Positions 1 to 9,300 of a stretch of DNA of 64,000 bases are shown piece after piece. Numbering within the stretch: the stretch's first letter is position 1; the number at the start of each line of letters is the position of its first letter. Under the pieces are notes generated by a model. It saw nothing but the letters and a program-made list of their open reading frames with translations, had not been told where the DNA came from and searched no databases. The position numbers and the translations under genes were made by a program. The stretch covers positions 1 to 64,000 of the forward strand of contig JAXEDY010000016.1 of assembly GCA_034104345.1 (NCBI GenBank), read 5' to 3'. The DNA comes from HGM11416 sp034104345 (GTDB lineage Bacteria > Bacillota > Clostridia > Christensenellales > Borkfalkiaceae).

Positions 1-30
1 ATTTTATGTTAAGTCGACTTAACATAAAAT
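1..30. repeat. Perfect 30-bp palindrome at the window edge
   Basis: Bases 1-30 equal their own reverse complement, centred on GTCGAC (13-18). The palindrome lies inside an open coding frame and ends abruptly at base 30. It could be real or a fold-back artefact at a contig end. Confidence 0.9.
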
Positions 31-998
31 GGGCAGACGGTATTCAGATAGCGAACAAACTCGATTCTCATTCGACTTATATGCTCACGTTCGACGCGGC
101 AACCACTTCCGAAATATCGGGCGGCGGCTTCTTCTACGCGAGAATGAGCGTTCCGAACGAAGACATGACCGATAAATACGGCGCTGTAGAAAACTTTACC
201 GAAAACAGAATCGGTTCGTTCTATACTCCCGTAGACAAAGGCTATCGCAAATATTCGTATGTATTCAACACCGGCGATTACTTAGACGGCTCGTCGATAA
301 TGCTCGGCGTAAGAAACCTTGGCGGCGTTTCGATTAAAAACATTTCGCTTACCCGCCTTGTAACCGATTATTCTTACGACAGCGACAACGTTAAAATCAA
401 ACACAACGTAGTTCCCGATAAAGGGATTAACGTGGACGAAAAAGGAATCGTAGAAAACTTCGAAGCAAGCGTGTTTAACGGCGGATGCATGTTCCCCGGC
501 GACAGAACCACGGGTATCATTTCGGATAAAGAAAAGTTTTTGATAAGCGGCAAATACAGTTGTTACATCGAAAACACCAATCCGTTAAGCCCCGCTTACG
601 AATTCAACGTTTTCTGCAGAACGAACACCGCAGATTTCTATTTCTCGGCGAACACCACTTACAGGGTAAGATTTAAATTCAAAGTGGTTGACGACGTTAA
701 GCCTTCCGAAAAAGGGCAGTTCTATTGTCTTGCGCGCGAAGAAGGCACTTTCTTGCACGATAAAGGTGTGTTCGAATGGAAAACGGGGTATGAATTAAAC
801 AAGGTTTACTCGGTCGAATACGAGTTCACCACCGGCAATTCGGATAAATACTACTTTATGTGGGGCGTTCATTATTACGGTTCGATTGCTATCGACGACG
901 TTACGTTCGATAAAGTAACGCCCAGCGGAAAAACCACGCCCGTTATAACCGAAGGGCATGCTTACGAGATAACGCAAGACGTTTTATATAAACGCTGA
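1..998 (+). CDS. C-terminal part of a secreted carbohydrate-binding-like protein (5' end missing)
   Basis: The reading frame is open from the window edge, so this is probably the tail of a larger extracellular protein; the first ATG (position 6) lies inside a perfect palindrome and has no ribosome binding site. No signal peptide or catalytic motif is visible. The protein is rich in aromatic and beta-strand-type sequence, with at least two jelly-roll-like modules (about residues 20-120 and 150-310 of the visible part), the style of carbohydrate-binding modules seen in other large proteins of this window. It ends 70 bp before a sugar-binding lipoprotein gene, with no clear terminator between, so it may belong to the same operon. 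The carbohydrate-binding role is inferred from architecture and context only. Confidence 0.55.
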   Translation, partial: FMLSRLNIKWADGIQIANKLDSHSTYMLTFDAATTSEISGGGFFYARMSVPNEDMTDKYGAVENFTENRIGSFYTPVDKGYRKYSYVFNTGDYLDGSSIMLGVRNLGGVSIKNISLTRLVTDYSYDSDNVKIKHNVVPDKGINVDEKGIVENFEASVFNGGCMFPGDRTTGIISDKEKFLISGKYSCYIENTNPLSPAYEFNVFCRTNTADFYFSANTTYRVRFKFKVVDDVKPSEKGQFYCLAREEGTFLHDKGVFEWKTGYELNKVYSVEYEFTTGNSDKYYFMWGVHYYGSIAIDDVTFDKVTPSGKTTPVITEGHAYEITQDVLYKR

Positions 999-1068
999 AT
1001 TTTTCAGGAGCGACGATAATAACGGCTGCAACTGAATTATAAAAATTATTAAATTATAGGAGAAAATT

Positions 1069-2457
1069 ATGAAAAAGAATTTTAAACGCTTTATAGCGGG
1101 GCTTCTTGCCGCGGCTTCTGTGTTCGGTTTTGCCGCGTGCGGAGACGGAGGCAATAGCGGAGGCACTTCGGGCGGCGGAACGTTCGACGACGGCGATAAC
1201 AAAACCACCGTTCGCTATTATTCGTTCAACAACGATACCGTAAACAAAGAACTTAACGACGCGATTAAAAACGACTTCAACAAAATTTACCCCGACATTA
1301 AAGTTCAGACTCAAATTTCTACGGGTTCGTTCTACACCAATCTTTTAACCGATTTCAGCGGTAATACCGAAGCGGACGTGTTCAATATGGAACCGGGCGA
1401 AATTTATCCCTTCCTTTCGGCAAAATATCTCGAACCGCTCGACAGTTATTTCGAAAACTCCGAAAAAGTTTCGCTTAACGACGTTTGGGACATCAACAGA
1501 CAAGCCTATGCGTTCGATTATTCTTCGAAAAAGTTCGGAAGCGGCAAAACCTACGCCGTTTTGAAAGACTGGACTACCGATTCGATGCTTTTATACAATC
1601 GTAAGTTATTTACGCCCGAACAACTCGCAATTATCGAAAAAGACAGCGACGGCGACGGCATGTCCGATCCGCTTTCGTTCGACGAATTCGAAACTTTGTG
1701 CAAAGATCTCGTTAAAAAATCCGGTAACGTTATAACGCAATATTCGTTTCTTCCGGGGCTTGCCGAAGCAAAAGTTTTAGAACAATTTATAACCAATGCG
1801 GGCGAATGCTGGTTTAAAAACGATTATTATTCGAACTTTGATTCGAAAGCCGTTCAGGACGTAGTTAAATATTATTACGGCATACTCGGCATGAACGAAG
1901 TAAACAACACGGGTTCTACTTTTTATCCGATATTCGCACAGGGCAAATGCGCCATGATTATGGGCGGGCTTTACTGCATCGATTCTTACGATCTCGACGA
2001 TATGGATTTAGGCATCGCTTATCCGCCCGTTAAAGAAAAGGGTATGGAAAGCAAGCCTTACACCACTGGTTGCGTAGGTTTTGCAATTTCGTCACGCAGC
2101 AAGGTTAAAGACGCGGCTTTCAAATTCATCGAATGGTATCTTGAATATTTCGGCAAAAAGCAAGCGGAAGAATGTAACAATTTCCCCGCGATCGAAAAAT
2201 ACACGCAGGAAATAATGCTTAACCCCGAAGTAAACAAAAACGAAACGAGGCTTGCGCATGCAAACAAATTTTATAAATCGCTTTCGAGCGCGGTTATAAT
2301 CGACCGAAATTTATATTGTTCGCAGGCTTCGGTAGAAGCAATAGAATTTAAGTTTGCCGGTTCATATTTGCAAGGCGAAATGAGCATTGCCGATTTTTGC
2401 GGCAATCTCGATTACGAAATAAATAAAAGAGTAGACAGAGCGAAAAAAGCCGAATAA
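1069..2457 (+). CDS. Extracellular solute-binding lipoprotein, family 1 (sugar ABC importer)
   Basis: This is the substrate-capturing lipoprotein of an ABC sugar importer, anchored on the outer face of the membrane. The N-terminus has a basic start, a hydrophobic stretch and a lipobox ending at Cys24 (FAAC), followed by a Gly/Ser/Asp-rich linker. The body has the family pattern: the start of lobe 1 (VRYYSFNN), an ADVFNMEP segment, and a late aromatic-rich lobe. At 462 aa it is of normal length. AGGAG at 1058-1062 sets the start. It leads the cassette with permeases at 2571 and 3427; a strong hairpin separates it from them. The substrate is unknown, probably an oligosaccharide. Confidence 0.9.
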   Translation: MKKNFKRFIAGLLAAASVFGFAACGDGGNSGGTSGGGTFDDGDNKTTVRYYSFNNDTVNKELNDAIKNDFNKIYPDIKVQTQISTGSFYTNLLTDFSGNTEADVFNMEPGEIYPFLSAKYLEPLDSYFENSEKVSLNDVWDINRQAYAFDYSSKKFGSGKTYAVLKDWTTDSMLLYNRKLFTPEQLAIIEKDSDGDGMSDPLSFDEFETLCKDLVKKSGNVITQYSFLPGLAEAKVLEQFITNAGECWFKNDYYSNFDSKAVQDVVKYYYGILGMNEVNNTGSTFYPIFAQGKCAMIMGGLYCIDSYDLDDMDLGIAYPPVKEKGMESKPYTTGCVGFAISSRSKVKDAAFKFIEWYLEYFGKKQAEECNNFPAIEKYTQEIMLNPEVNKNETRLAHANKFYKSLSSAVIIDRNLYCSQASVEAIEFKFAGSYLQGEMSIADFCGNLDYEINKRVDRAKKAE

Positions 2458-2469
2458 AAACGTCGGTTT

Positions 2470-2506
2470 ACGCAAAACGCCGCCGGTTTTCGGCGGCGCG
2501 ATGTTG
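2470..2506 (+). promoter_or_regulatory. Intra-operon hairpin between binding protein and permeases
   Basis: CGCCGCCG (2478-2485) pairs with CGGCGGCG (2491-2498), and ACGCAA (2470-2475) can extend the stem with TTGCGT. There is no long T-run after it, so it is more likely an mRNA-stabilising or attenuating structure than a full terminator. This would give more binding protein than permease. Confidence 0.6.
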
Positions 2507-2570
2507 CGTGGTTTTCAGTAAAACTCAAAATCCCGTCCGGTTTGAAACCCCGCTCGGCTAAGGAGAAAAA

Positions 2571-3443
2571 ATGCAACGAACAAAAAAGAATAAACTTTTG
2601 TTTTTCGCTTATATCAGCCCATGGATAATAGGTTTTACATGTTTCGGGCTTTTTCCGCTGGTATATTCGCTTTATATAAGTTTTTGTTCTTATTTAATGG
2701 TAGGCACACCTAAATTTATAGGGCTTCAGAATTTTATAGACCTGTTTACCAAAGAACGCTATTTTTATAAAATTTTCGGCAACACGTTCGTATATATGAT
2801 TGCGACTACCATTTTAGGTATGGCGTTCGGCTTGCTTTTTTCGATGATGCTAAAAAAAGCGGCCAAATTTTCAAGGATTTTTCAAACGGTTTATTATCTT
2901 CCTTCGGTGTTGCCTTTTATGGCGGGAAGTATGCTTTGGATTTCGATGTATGCAAGATACGGCATATTAAACGGCATTTTGGGTGCGTTAGGTAAAGATC
3001 CCGTTTTGTTTATGGGCGATAAAAACGGAATGAACAGCATTATCGTAATGTCGGTATGGAGCGGCATAGGCGGCAAAATAACCATGCTTCTTCCCGCGGT
3101 GTCGGGCGTTCCGCAAGATATACTCGAATCGATGGACTTGGACGGTGCGGGGGAGTGGACTAAATTCCGCCATGCAACCCTTCCCATAATAAGCCCGACC
3201 ATTTTCTATTTGCTAACGATGGATATAATAGGCGGGTTGCAGGTTTACGGACCTATGATGATGCTCGGCGGCGGCGTTTCTACGATGACCGTTACGCTGC
3301 AAATTTACGAATATGCCATGACCGACCATGATATGGGGCTTGCAAGCGCGTATGCATGGATAGTGTTCCTCATCGTTTTGCTCGTAACCTTTATATTCTT
3401 TAAATTCGGGGGTAAAAAAGTTTATTATGCAGACGAAGATTGA
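2571..3443 (+). CDS. Sugar ABC transporter permease (MalF/UgpA-like)
   Basis: This is the first integral membrane subunit of the sugar importer. Six hydrophobic segments are visible, starting with LLFFAYISPWIIGFTCF near residue 10. The ATPase-docking EAA loop is recognisable at about residues 182-210 (ILESMDLDGAGEWTKFRH, then LPIISP). The length of 290 aa is typical. AAGGAG (2560-2565) precedes the ATG. The gene overlaps the next permease by 17 nt, which implies translational coupling and a heterodimeric pore. No ATPase gene is nearby, so a shared MsmK-type ATPase elsewhere is likely. Confidence 0.92.
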   Translation: MQRTKKNKLLFFAYISPWIIGFTCFGLFPLVYSLYISFCSYLMVGTPKFIGLQNFIDLFTKERYFYKIFGNTFVYMIATTILGMAFGLLFSMMLKKAAKFSRIFQTVYYLPSVLPFMAGSMLWISMYARYGILNGILGALGKDPVLFMGDKNGMNSIIVMSVWSGIGGKITMLLPAVSGVPQDILESMDLDGAGEWTKFRHATLPIISPTIFYLLTMDIIGGLQVYGPMMMLGGGVSTMTVTLQIYEYAMTDHDMGLASAYAWIVFLIVLLVTFIFFKFGGKKVYYADED

Positions 3444-4317
3444 TTTTTATCCCGCTAAGCAAAAACACGGTAAAAAAATAAACGTTTTTGCCGTTATCAG
3501 ATATACCGTTCTTATTTTGGTGGGGCTTATAATGTTGTTTCCCACGGTAATAATGGTTACTTCGTCGCTTAAATCATACGACGAATATTATGCCGTAACT
3601 TTTAAATTTTTGCCGGCGAACGTTATTGCGGGGTTCGATAACTACGCAAGGGTGTTTTCGACTAACGACCAGATGTTGGGGTGGATTTGGAATACCGTTA
3701 TACTTATAGTTACCAACACCGCGATTTGCACGGTAAGCACCATATTCGTGGCTTACGGCTTTGCTAAATTCCGTTCGAAAATAGCCGACGTTTTGTTTAT
3801 CGTTCTGCTTGCCACGATGATGATTCCGTGGGCGGTTACGATGATCCCGTCGTTTATGATCTGGGCAAGGCTCGGGCTTACCGATACCTTTATTCCCTTA
3901 ATAATTCCAAGCATAGGCGGCAGCGCGTATTACGTTTTTATGTTTAAACAAAACATGCGCGGCATCCCGAGCAGCATAATCGAAGCCGCCGAGATAGACG
4001 GCGCAAACTCGATAATAAGGCTATTTAAAATAATAGTTCCCAACTGCCTGCCGGCAATAGTAACGATGGTTATTTTTACGATAATGGGCATCTGGGGCGA
4101 TTATTTAGGTCCGTTAATTTATTTGCGTTCGCCCGAAAAGTTCAACATTTCTATGGGGCTTAATATGCTTCGCACGCAGTCGAATCAAGGCAAAGAAGAT
4201 ACGCCTATGCTGCTTGCGGCAAGCGTTTTAATGGCTGTTCCGTCGATAATATTATATTTTTTAGGCACAAGAATTTTCTCTAAAGGCATATCGCTTCAGG
4301 GCGGCGTTAAAGGTTGA
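3427..4317 (+). CDS. Sugar ABC transporter permease (MalG/UgpE-like)
   Basis: This is the second pore subunit, partner of the permease that ends inside its first codons. It has a short basic N-tail, six hydrophobic segments beginning with YTVLILVGLIMLFPTV, and the EAA loop (SSIIEAAEIDGANSIIRLF, then IIVPNCLPAI) in the last third. Its 296 aa fit the family. It ends at a TGA that nearly abuts the nucleoside-hydrolase-like gene, so these are co-transcribed. The imported substrate cannot be told from the sequence. Confidence 0.92.
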   Translation: MQTKIDFYPAKQKHGKKINVFAVIRYTVLILVGLIMLFPTVIMVTSSLKSYDEYYAVTFKFLPANVIAGFDNYARVFSTNDQMLGWIWNTVILIVTNTAICTVSTIFVAYGFAKFRSKIADVLFIVLLATMMIPWAVTMIPSFMIWARLGLTDTFIPLIIPSIGGSAYYVFMFKQNMRGIPSSIIEAAEIDGANSIIRLFKIIVPNCLPAIVTMVIFTIMGIWGDYLGPLIYLRSPEKFNISMGLNMLRTQSNQGKEDTPMLLAASVLMAVPSIILYFLGTRIFSKGISLQGGVKG

Positions 4318-4322
4318 TTTTT

Positions 4323-5264
4323 ATGGAAAACAAAAAAATTAAAATTATTTTCGATACCGACATAGGCGGCGATTGCGACGATACCGGAGCGCTCGCTATG
4401 GTTCACCGCCTTGCCGAAAAGGGGCTTTGCGAACTGCTTTGCGTTACCGTTTCGACGTCGAATCCCTATTCGGCGGGTTGCGCCGACGCCATAAACCGCT
4501 GGTATAACAGAGTTGTTCCGATAGGGCAGACCGATAAGGTTATCCCCGGCGACGACGAGAAGTTTTTCGAAGTTTGCTATGGCAAACACATTTGCGAAAA
4601 CTTTGAAAACGATTATTACGGGACGGGTAAAAAACCCGAAAACGCAGTTAAACTTCTGCGAAAAACGTTGGCAAAGTCGAGCGAAAAGGTTAATTTCATC
4701 GTAATAGGTTCGCTTGTGAACGTAGCCGGACTTTTGCTGAGCAAACCCGACGAAATTTCGTCGCTTTCGGGCGAAGAACTTATAAAACAAAAAGTAGAAT
4801 GTTTCTCGGTTATGGGCGGGCATTTCCCCAAAGACGGCGACGAAGAAGTGTGGTTCGGCACCGAACAAATGCTTGCCGAATGTAATATCAAAGTCGATAT
4901 TTCGTCGGCAAAAATCTTTTTCGAAAAATGCCCCGTAAATTGCGTGGTTTCGCAGTTTTTCATCGGATGGAAAATGCTTACGGGCAACGTTTTAATCGAA
5001 CGGGAACGAAAAAATCCCGTGGCCGAAAGTTACTTCGTGCATTCGCACGGCAACCGTTCGAGCTGGGATCTTACTTCGGCATATTATGCGATTTTAGGCA
5101 CGGGCGATATTTTTACGCTCGGTTTCGCGGGAGATATCGCCGTAGACGATAAGGGCGTTACAACCTTTACCGAACGAAAAAACGGCAAATTCAGGCTGCT
5201 TGAATGTCCGTCGATAAACGCCGCCGCAAAGCGGATCGACGAAATTATTACGGGCAGAATTTAA
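4323..5264 (+). CDS. Nucleoside hydrolase-like protein (IunH family)
   Basis: This is a cytosolic hydrolase of the inosine-uridine-preferring nucleoside hydrolase fold, which cleaves N-glycosidic bonds of ribosides using a calcium ion. The family's N-terminal aspartate cluster is clear: FDTDIGGDCDDTGAL near residues 9-23. A conserved serine/glycine segment (FSVMGGHFP) and the late D-x-T region follow. I chose the ATG at 4323, with AAAGGT upstream, over the overlapping TTG at 4314. It is the last gene of the first transport cassette, so it may act on an imported glycoside rather than on nucleosides. Members with ring-opened or other glycosides are known, so the exact substrate is open. Confidence 0.8.
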   Translation: MENKKIKIIFDTDIGGDCDDTGALAMVHRLAEKGLCELLCVTVSTSNPYSAGCADAINRWYNRVVPIGQTDKVIPGDDEKFFEVCYGKHICENFENDYYGTGKKPENAVKLLRKTLAKSSEKVNFIVIGSLVNVAGLLLSKPDEISSLSGEELIKQKVECFSVMGGHFPKDGDEEVWFGTEQMLAECNIKVDISSAKIFFEKCPVNCVVSQFFIGWKMLTGNVLIERERKNPVAESYFVHSHGNRSSWDLTSAYYAILGTGDIFTLGFAGDIAVDDKGVTTFTERKNGKFRLLECPSINAAAKRIDEIITGRI

Positions 5265-5296
5265 CGCAAAGTTTTTTGCGTTAGAAAACCAAAAAA

Positions 5297-5327
5297 CAGG
5301 GCTATAAGCCCGTTAACAAAACTTTGG
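5297..5327 (-). repeat. Stem-loop repeat copy 1 (degenerate)
   Basis: The reverse strand carries a decayed core: GTTAACGGGCTTATAGCCC, with the GCCGAT part lost. It lies 70 bp from copy 2, in the convergent gap between the nucleoside hydrolase and AraC genes. Confidence 0.55.
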
Positions 5328-5360
5328 GACAAAAATCGCTTAAAAAAGGGCGGTTAAAAC

Positions 5361-5406
5361 AAAAAGCGGGGCTATAAGCCCGTTATCGGCACTTTCGCGG
5401 CTTTTT
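5361..5406 (-). terminator. Stem-loop repeat copy 2; terminator of the AraC gene
   Basis: On the minus strand, AAAAAGC (5400-5406) pairs with GCTTTTT (5361-5367) around the core GTGCCGATAACGGGCTTATA. The hairpin begins within the AraC stop codon and ends in T5, a good intrinsic terminator for that gene. It may also stop transcripts arriving from the nucleoside hydrolase side. Confidence 0.75.
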
Positions 5407-6268
5407 AATCTCTTTTCGAATACATTTTTCGAAATTCCGAAGGCGTGCAGCCGTTAAGTTTATAAAACACTTTGCAAAACTGTTCGACCGACGAAAAGCC
5501 CACAAGTTCGGCTATCGTATAAATAAATAGGTTTTTGTCGCTTATAAGCAGTTCGCTCGATTGCTGAATACGCAGGTTTAACAAATATTTGTAAGGCGAT
5601 TGCTTTAAGGTGTTTTTAAACAGAGTGGTAAAATACGAGCGCGAAACGCCCAATTCTCGGCACAAATCAGAAACGTTAAGTTGCTTGCTTAAATTCGCCT
5701 GCATATATTCGACGGCTTTGTCGATTATCGAAGAAGAAGCCGTTTTGCCGTCTGAAATTTTCGGCTCTAACAGTTTAGAACAGTTTGCCAGAACTTCGTA
5801 AGCCATCGAATAAACGGATATGGCGAACGCTTTGTCGTTTGCCTGTTCCTTGTCGTTTTTTAAAACGTTTAAAAATTCGATAAGCCGTTTAACCGAATCT
5901 TCGGTAAAGTCGAACACGGCAACGTCGTCGGTAATGCCGCATGCGTTAAAAACCGCGTCGCAGTCGGTGCCCGAAAAGGCAAGCCAGCAATATGTGTAAC
6001 TCGAATCTTTCGAGGGGAAATAACTTACCGGATCGTGCGGGGTTATAACGAACGCGCGCCCGGGGTAAAGGTTGTAAGTTTTCTCTCCGCGGCGAAAAAT
6101 CCCGTTACCTTCTAAAACGAAGTGCAAAATGTGGTTGAATCTGCGTTGCATCGCGTTGTTTTTGCTCCACTCGCGGGTTTCTTTTCCGAACTCGCTCACG
6201 TTAAAGCCCTTGTAAGCGGGGCTGTAATCGATGTAGGTAAGAATTTTATCGGTATCGATGAAAAACAT
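5405..6268 (-). CDS. AraC-family transcriptional regulator
   Basis: This is a sugar-responsive transcription factor. The N-terminal half (about residues 10-160) looks like an AraC cupin with the typical FVLEGNG and PGRAFVITPHDP stretches. The last 100 residues carry two helix-turn-helix motifs (LNVSDLCRELGVSRSYFTTLFK and IYTIAELVGFSSVEQFCKVFYK), followed by the TPSEFRK signature. The ATG at 6268 is preferred; an upstream TTG at 6283 is possible, and neither has a strong SD. It converges on the first transport cassette and is divergent from the 1281-aa surface protein. Either or both may be its targets. Confidence 0.88.
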   Translation of the reverse strand: MFFIDTDKILTYIDYSPAYKGFNVSEFGKETREWSKNNAMQRRFNHILHFVLEGNGIFRRGEKTYNLYPGRAFVITPHDPVSYFPSKDSSYTYCWLAFSGTDCDAVFNACGITDDVAVFDFTEDSVKRLIEFLNVLKNDKEQANDKAFAISVYSMAYEVLANCSKLLEPKISDGKTASSSIIDKAVEYMQANLSKQLNVSDLCRELGVSRSYFTTLFKNTLKQSPYKYLLNLRIQQSSELLISDKNLFIYTIAELVGFSSVEQFCKVFYKLNGCTPSEFRKMYSKRD

Positions 6269-6306
6269 AGAACAAAATCCCAATAAAAGGTGTAATTTTT
6301 ATAAAA

Positions 6307-6335
6307 ATTATATCATAAAAAGAACAAATCGGCAA
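6307..6335 (-). promoter_or_regulatory. Promoter of the AraC gene
   Basis: Minus strand: TTGCCG (6330-6335), 17-bp spacer, TATAAT (6307-6312). It lies about 40 bp upstream of the chosen start. Confidence 0.6.
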
Positions 6336-6394
6336 TAAAAAACACGCTCTTAAAAAAATATCATAACGTAAGCGCGTGAATAGGAGGAAAATAT

Positions 6395-9300
6395 ATGAAA
6401 ACAAAAAGGCAAAAAAGGGTAACGCTCGCTTTACTGAGTTTAACCTGCGTTCTGGCCGTTGCCGCGTCGCTTTTCGCAACGGGGCTTACAGGTTTTGCAA
6501 AAGCCGACGACAACACGCTTTATTCTCAGGACTTCGAGAGTTTATCCACAGATTTCAGCGGAGACGAGATTTATCAGAACTCCGGCTGGGCAGGCGGCAC
6601 TCGTTCGATTGTTCAATCGACCAAAACCTATATCAAAGCGCCCTATCAGTTTTGGGATGACGGTTGTCAAAAAACGGCGATGTACACTAATACGAGCAGG
6701 ATTATTCCGTCGACAGAAGAAGGCAAGGACTACGCTCTTACCATGCGCGTTAAACCTTACGGCGACTTTAAAAATCTTACGATCGGCGTTATAGGTCCGG
6801 ATAACGCGACTTATAATTCGGTAATAATACTTAAATCGGGCGAAAACGGCTATGCTGCGAACTATGCCGATGCATCGTTTGTAACCATTAATTCGGCGGT
6901 TTTAGGCGCCGACGGCTGGTATGACGTAAGCGCCACCGTCAAAGGAACGGGCGGTTACGTTCATTTCGTGTTCTATATGAACGTAGACGGAACTCGCTAC
7001 GCCGAAATCAACGCGGCAAACGCAACGGGAGTTTGTCTCGAATCTTTTAAATTTGCCGACGGCGAAACCGTCGTTTACGAATTGGAACTCGCTCCCGGTT
7101 TTGTAGGCGAAAGCGAACTTTTCTCCGCTTACGGTTTAGCGGGCTTTGCTTCGACTGCCGGAACTTATAAAGACGGTATAAACGGCAAAACTCTGCGCTC
7201 GGTTTATGGTTTTTATCCTGCGGGAGCAGACGGAACTTCGTTCCAGACCGAACCCCTTTACGTTAACGAAAACTGGATTAGCAAAACGCTCGAAAAAGAT
7301 AAAACTTACTATATCGAATTTACCGTTCGTCCGTTCGGGCATGTAAAAACCATTTACTGTATGTTTAATCAGGTTGTTGGCGTAACGAGTTCTGTCGATT
7401 CGCAAATTATTATCAATTCCGATAAGTCTTACAACACGGCGGAATACGGAGAAAAAGTATTCGGAAACGTAACAGTAGCTTGGGTAGACGGTAGTTTTAA
7501 GGTCAATGCCGAAATGAAAGGAACGGGCGGTCTGTTTAAACTTTTCTTTAATATCCAATCTTCCGATCCTACCGCGGCAAACGAAAATAAAGATACAGGC
7601 ATTTATCTCGACGATATTTCTATAAAAACCGAAAAAGAACCCGAAGCAGATCCTACCGAAGGCGAATATAAAGTCGTTTTATCGCGTAACTTCAACAACG
7701 ATCCGCTCGACGTTTCGGGCAGCGACGCAATGTTCCACACTAACGGTTTTGCGGGCGTTGCCGGCGGGCAGCTTACCATAAAAGAAAACGGCTTTAACGG
7801 CGACCGTTGCTTAAGCGCAATGTATAAATTTTTCGTCGATGAAGACGGCGGCGGCTGGCAAGAAGCGAATTTATATCTCGATTCGGGAAAACTCGGCAAC
7901 ACCGCCGACGGAAAAATATATCGTTGGGATATGCAGATTAAACCCACCGGTTCGGTTGATATGGTTTATATCGGCTTCGAGTCGCAAAAACCCGCGATTG
8001 TTAAAGATTACGTTCGCTTACAAGGCGGCGAAGCTCGCGTCGAAGCGGCTGCTTCGGGTTCTAAACTTATAAAAGCCGTTCTTAACGGATATGCCGACGG
8101 CGTTTACGACGTAAGCGTTTATATGTATGGGAACGGCGGTTACACGTTTAACTTTATCAACGCGCACTGCACCGATTCGGCTACCGCAAACGCAAATTTC
8201 GATACCGGTGTTTTGCTCGACAACTACAGTATTTTGGTTAAAAAAGAAGCCGAAGCCGCAGGCTTTAACGTAACCCGAAGATTTTATAACACGCATAACG
8301 CAAAAGATCTTGCCTTAGTAACCAGCTTTGCCGATATCGACGCAATAACTGTTGACGGCGCCGCTATCGACGCGCAAAATTACGCTTTCGAAAACGGAAA
8401 ACTTACCGTAAAAGCGAACTATTTAAAAACTCTTGCAAACGGCGTTCACGAAATAGTTGCCGAAAACGCGGCGGGCGCACAAAGCACGTTAACCCTTAAC
8501 GTCGGATACGTACCCGTAGGCGAAATTTACAATAACGACTTTTCGGCTATGGTTGAACTTAACGGCGATCAGGACGCGAACGATAACTTCTTCAGGAACA
8601 GTTGGTTCGATCCCGCCGATTATAAAATTTATACCGAAGGCACCGAAGATAAAATTATCAAGTTCGTTCCCAAAGCAATCGACGAAAGTAACGTAGGCTT
8701 GTTCCAAACGAACCCCAACGACGGCAGAATGCATTATCTTACGAAAGATAAACGCCACGTTTTAAGTCTCGACCTTAAACCCATGGATAACTCGGTTATC
8801 TGCGCAAGGGGGCTTACTCACGACGCTTCTGCCGATATCGAATTTTTCTTTATGGAAATCGATTTAAAAACCGGAAAACTCGTATCAGGCACTCAAAGCG
8901 CGGATATTAGTTACGACGTAACCGCGAAAGAAGACGGCTGGTATCGTCTTTCGATTTCGTTCTCTTATGAATACGCAGGCGAATCTTACGCTTACGTTCA
9001 GTTCAGAGCAGCGGCGCCCACGCTCGAATCGGTGTGGTATATGGATAATTTCGTTGCCGAAAGCGAAGTTTTTGCCAAACTCGTTTCAAGTTCGCCTAAC
9101 TACGATTTAGGCGCAAACAAAAAGCCTTACGCGATAATCGCGCTTAACGGCTTCGATATCCTTTCGGTTAAAGAAGGCGAAACCGCTCTTGTGAAAGATA
9201 CCGATTATACGTTAACGGATACTCCTACTCCCGATCAATACAGATTGGAACTTACCGACGCTTTCTGCAACAAATATAAATTGGGCGACAGAAAGACCAT

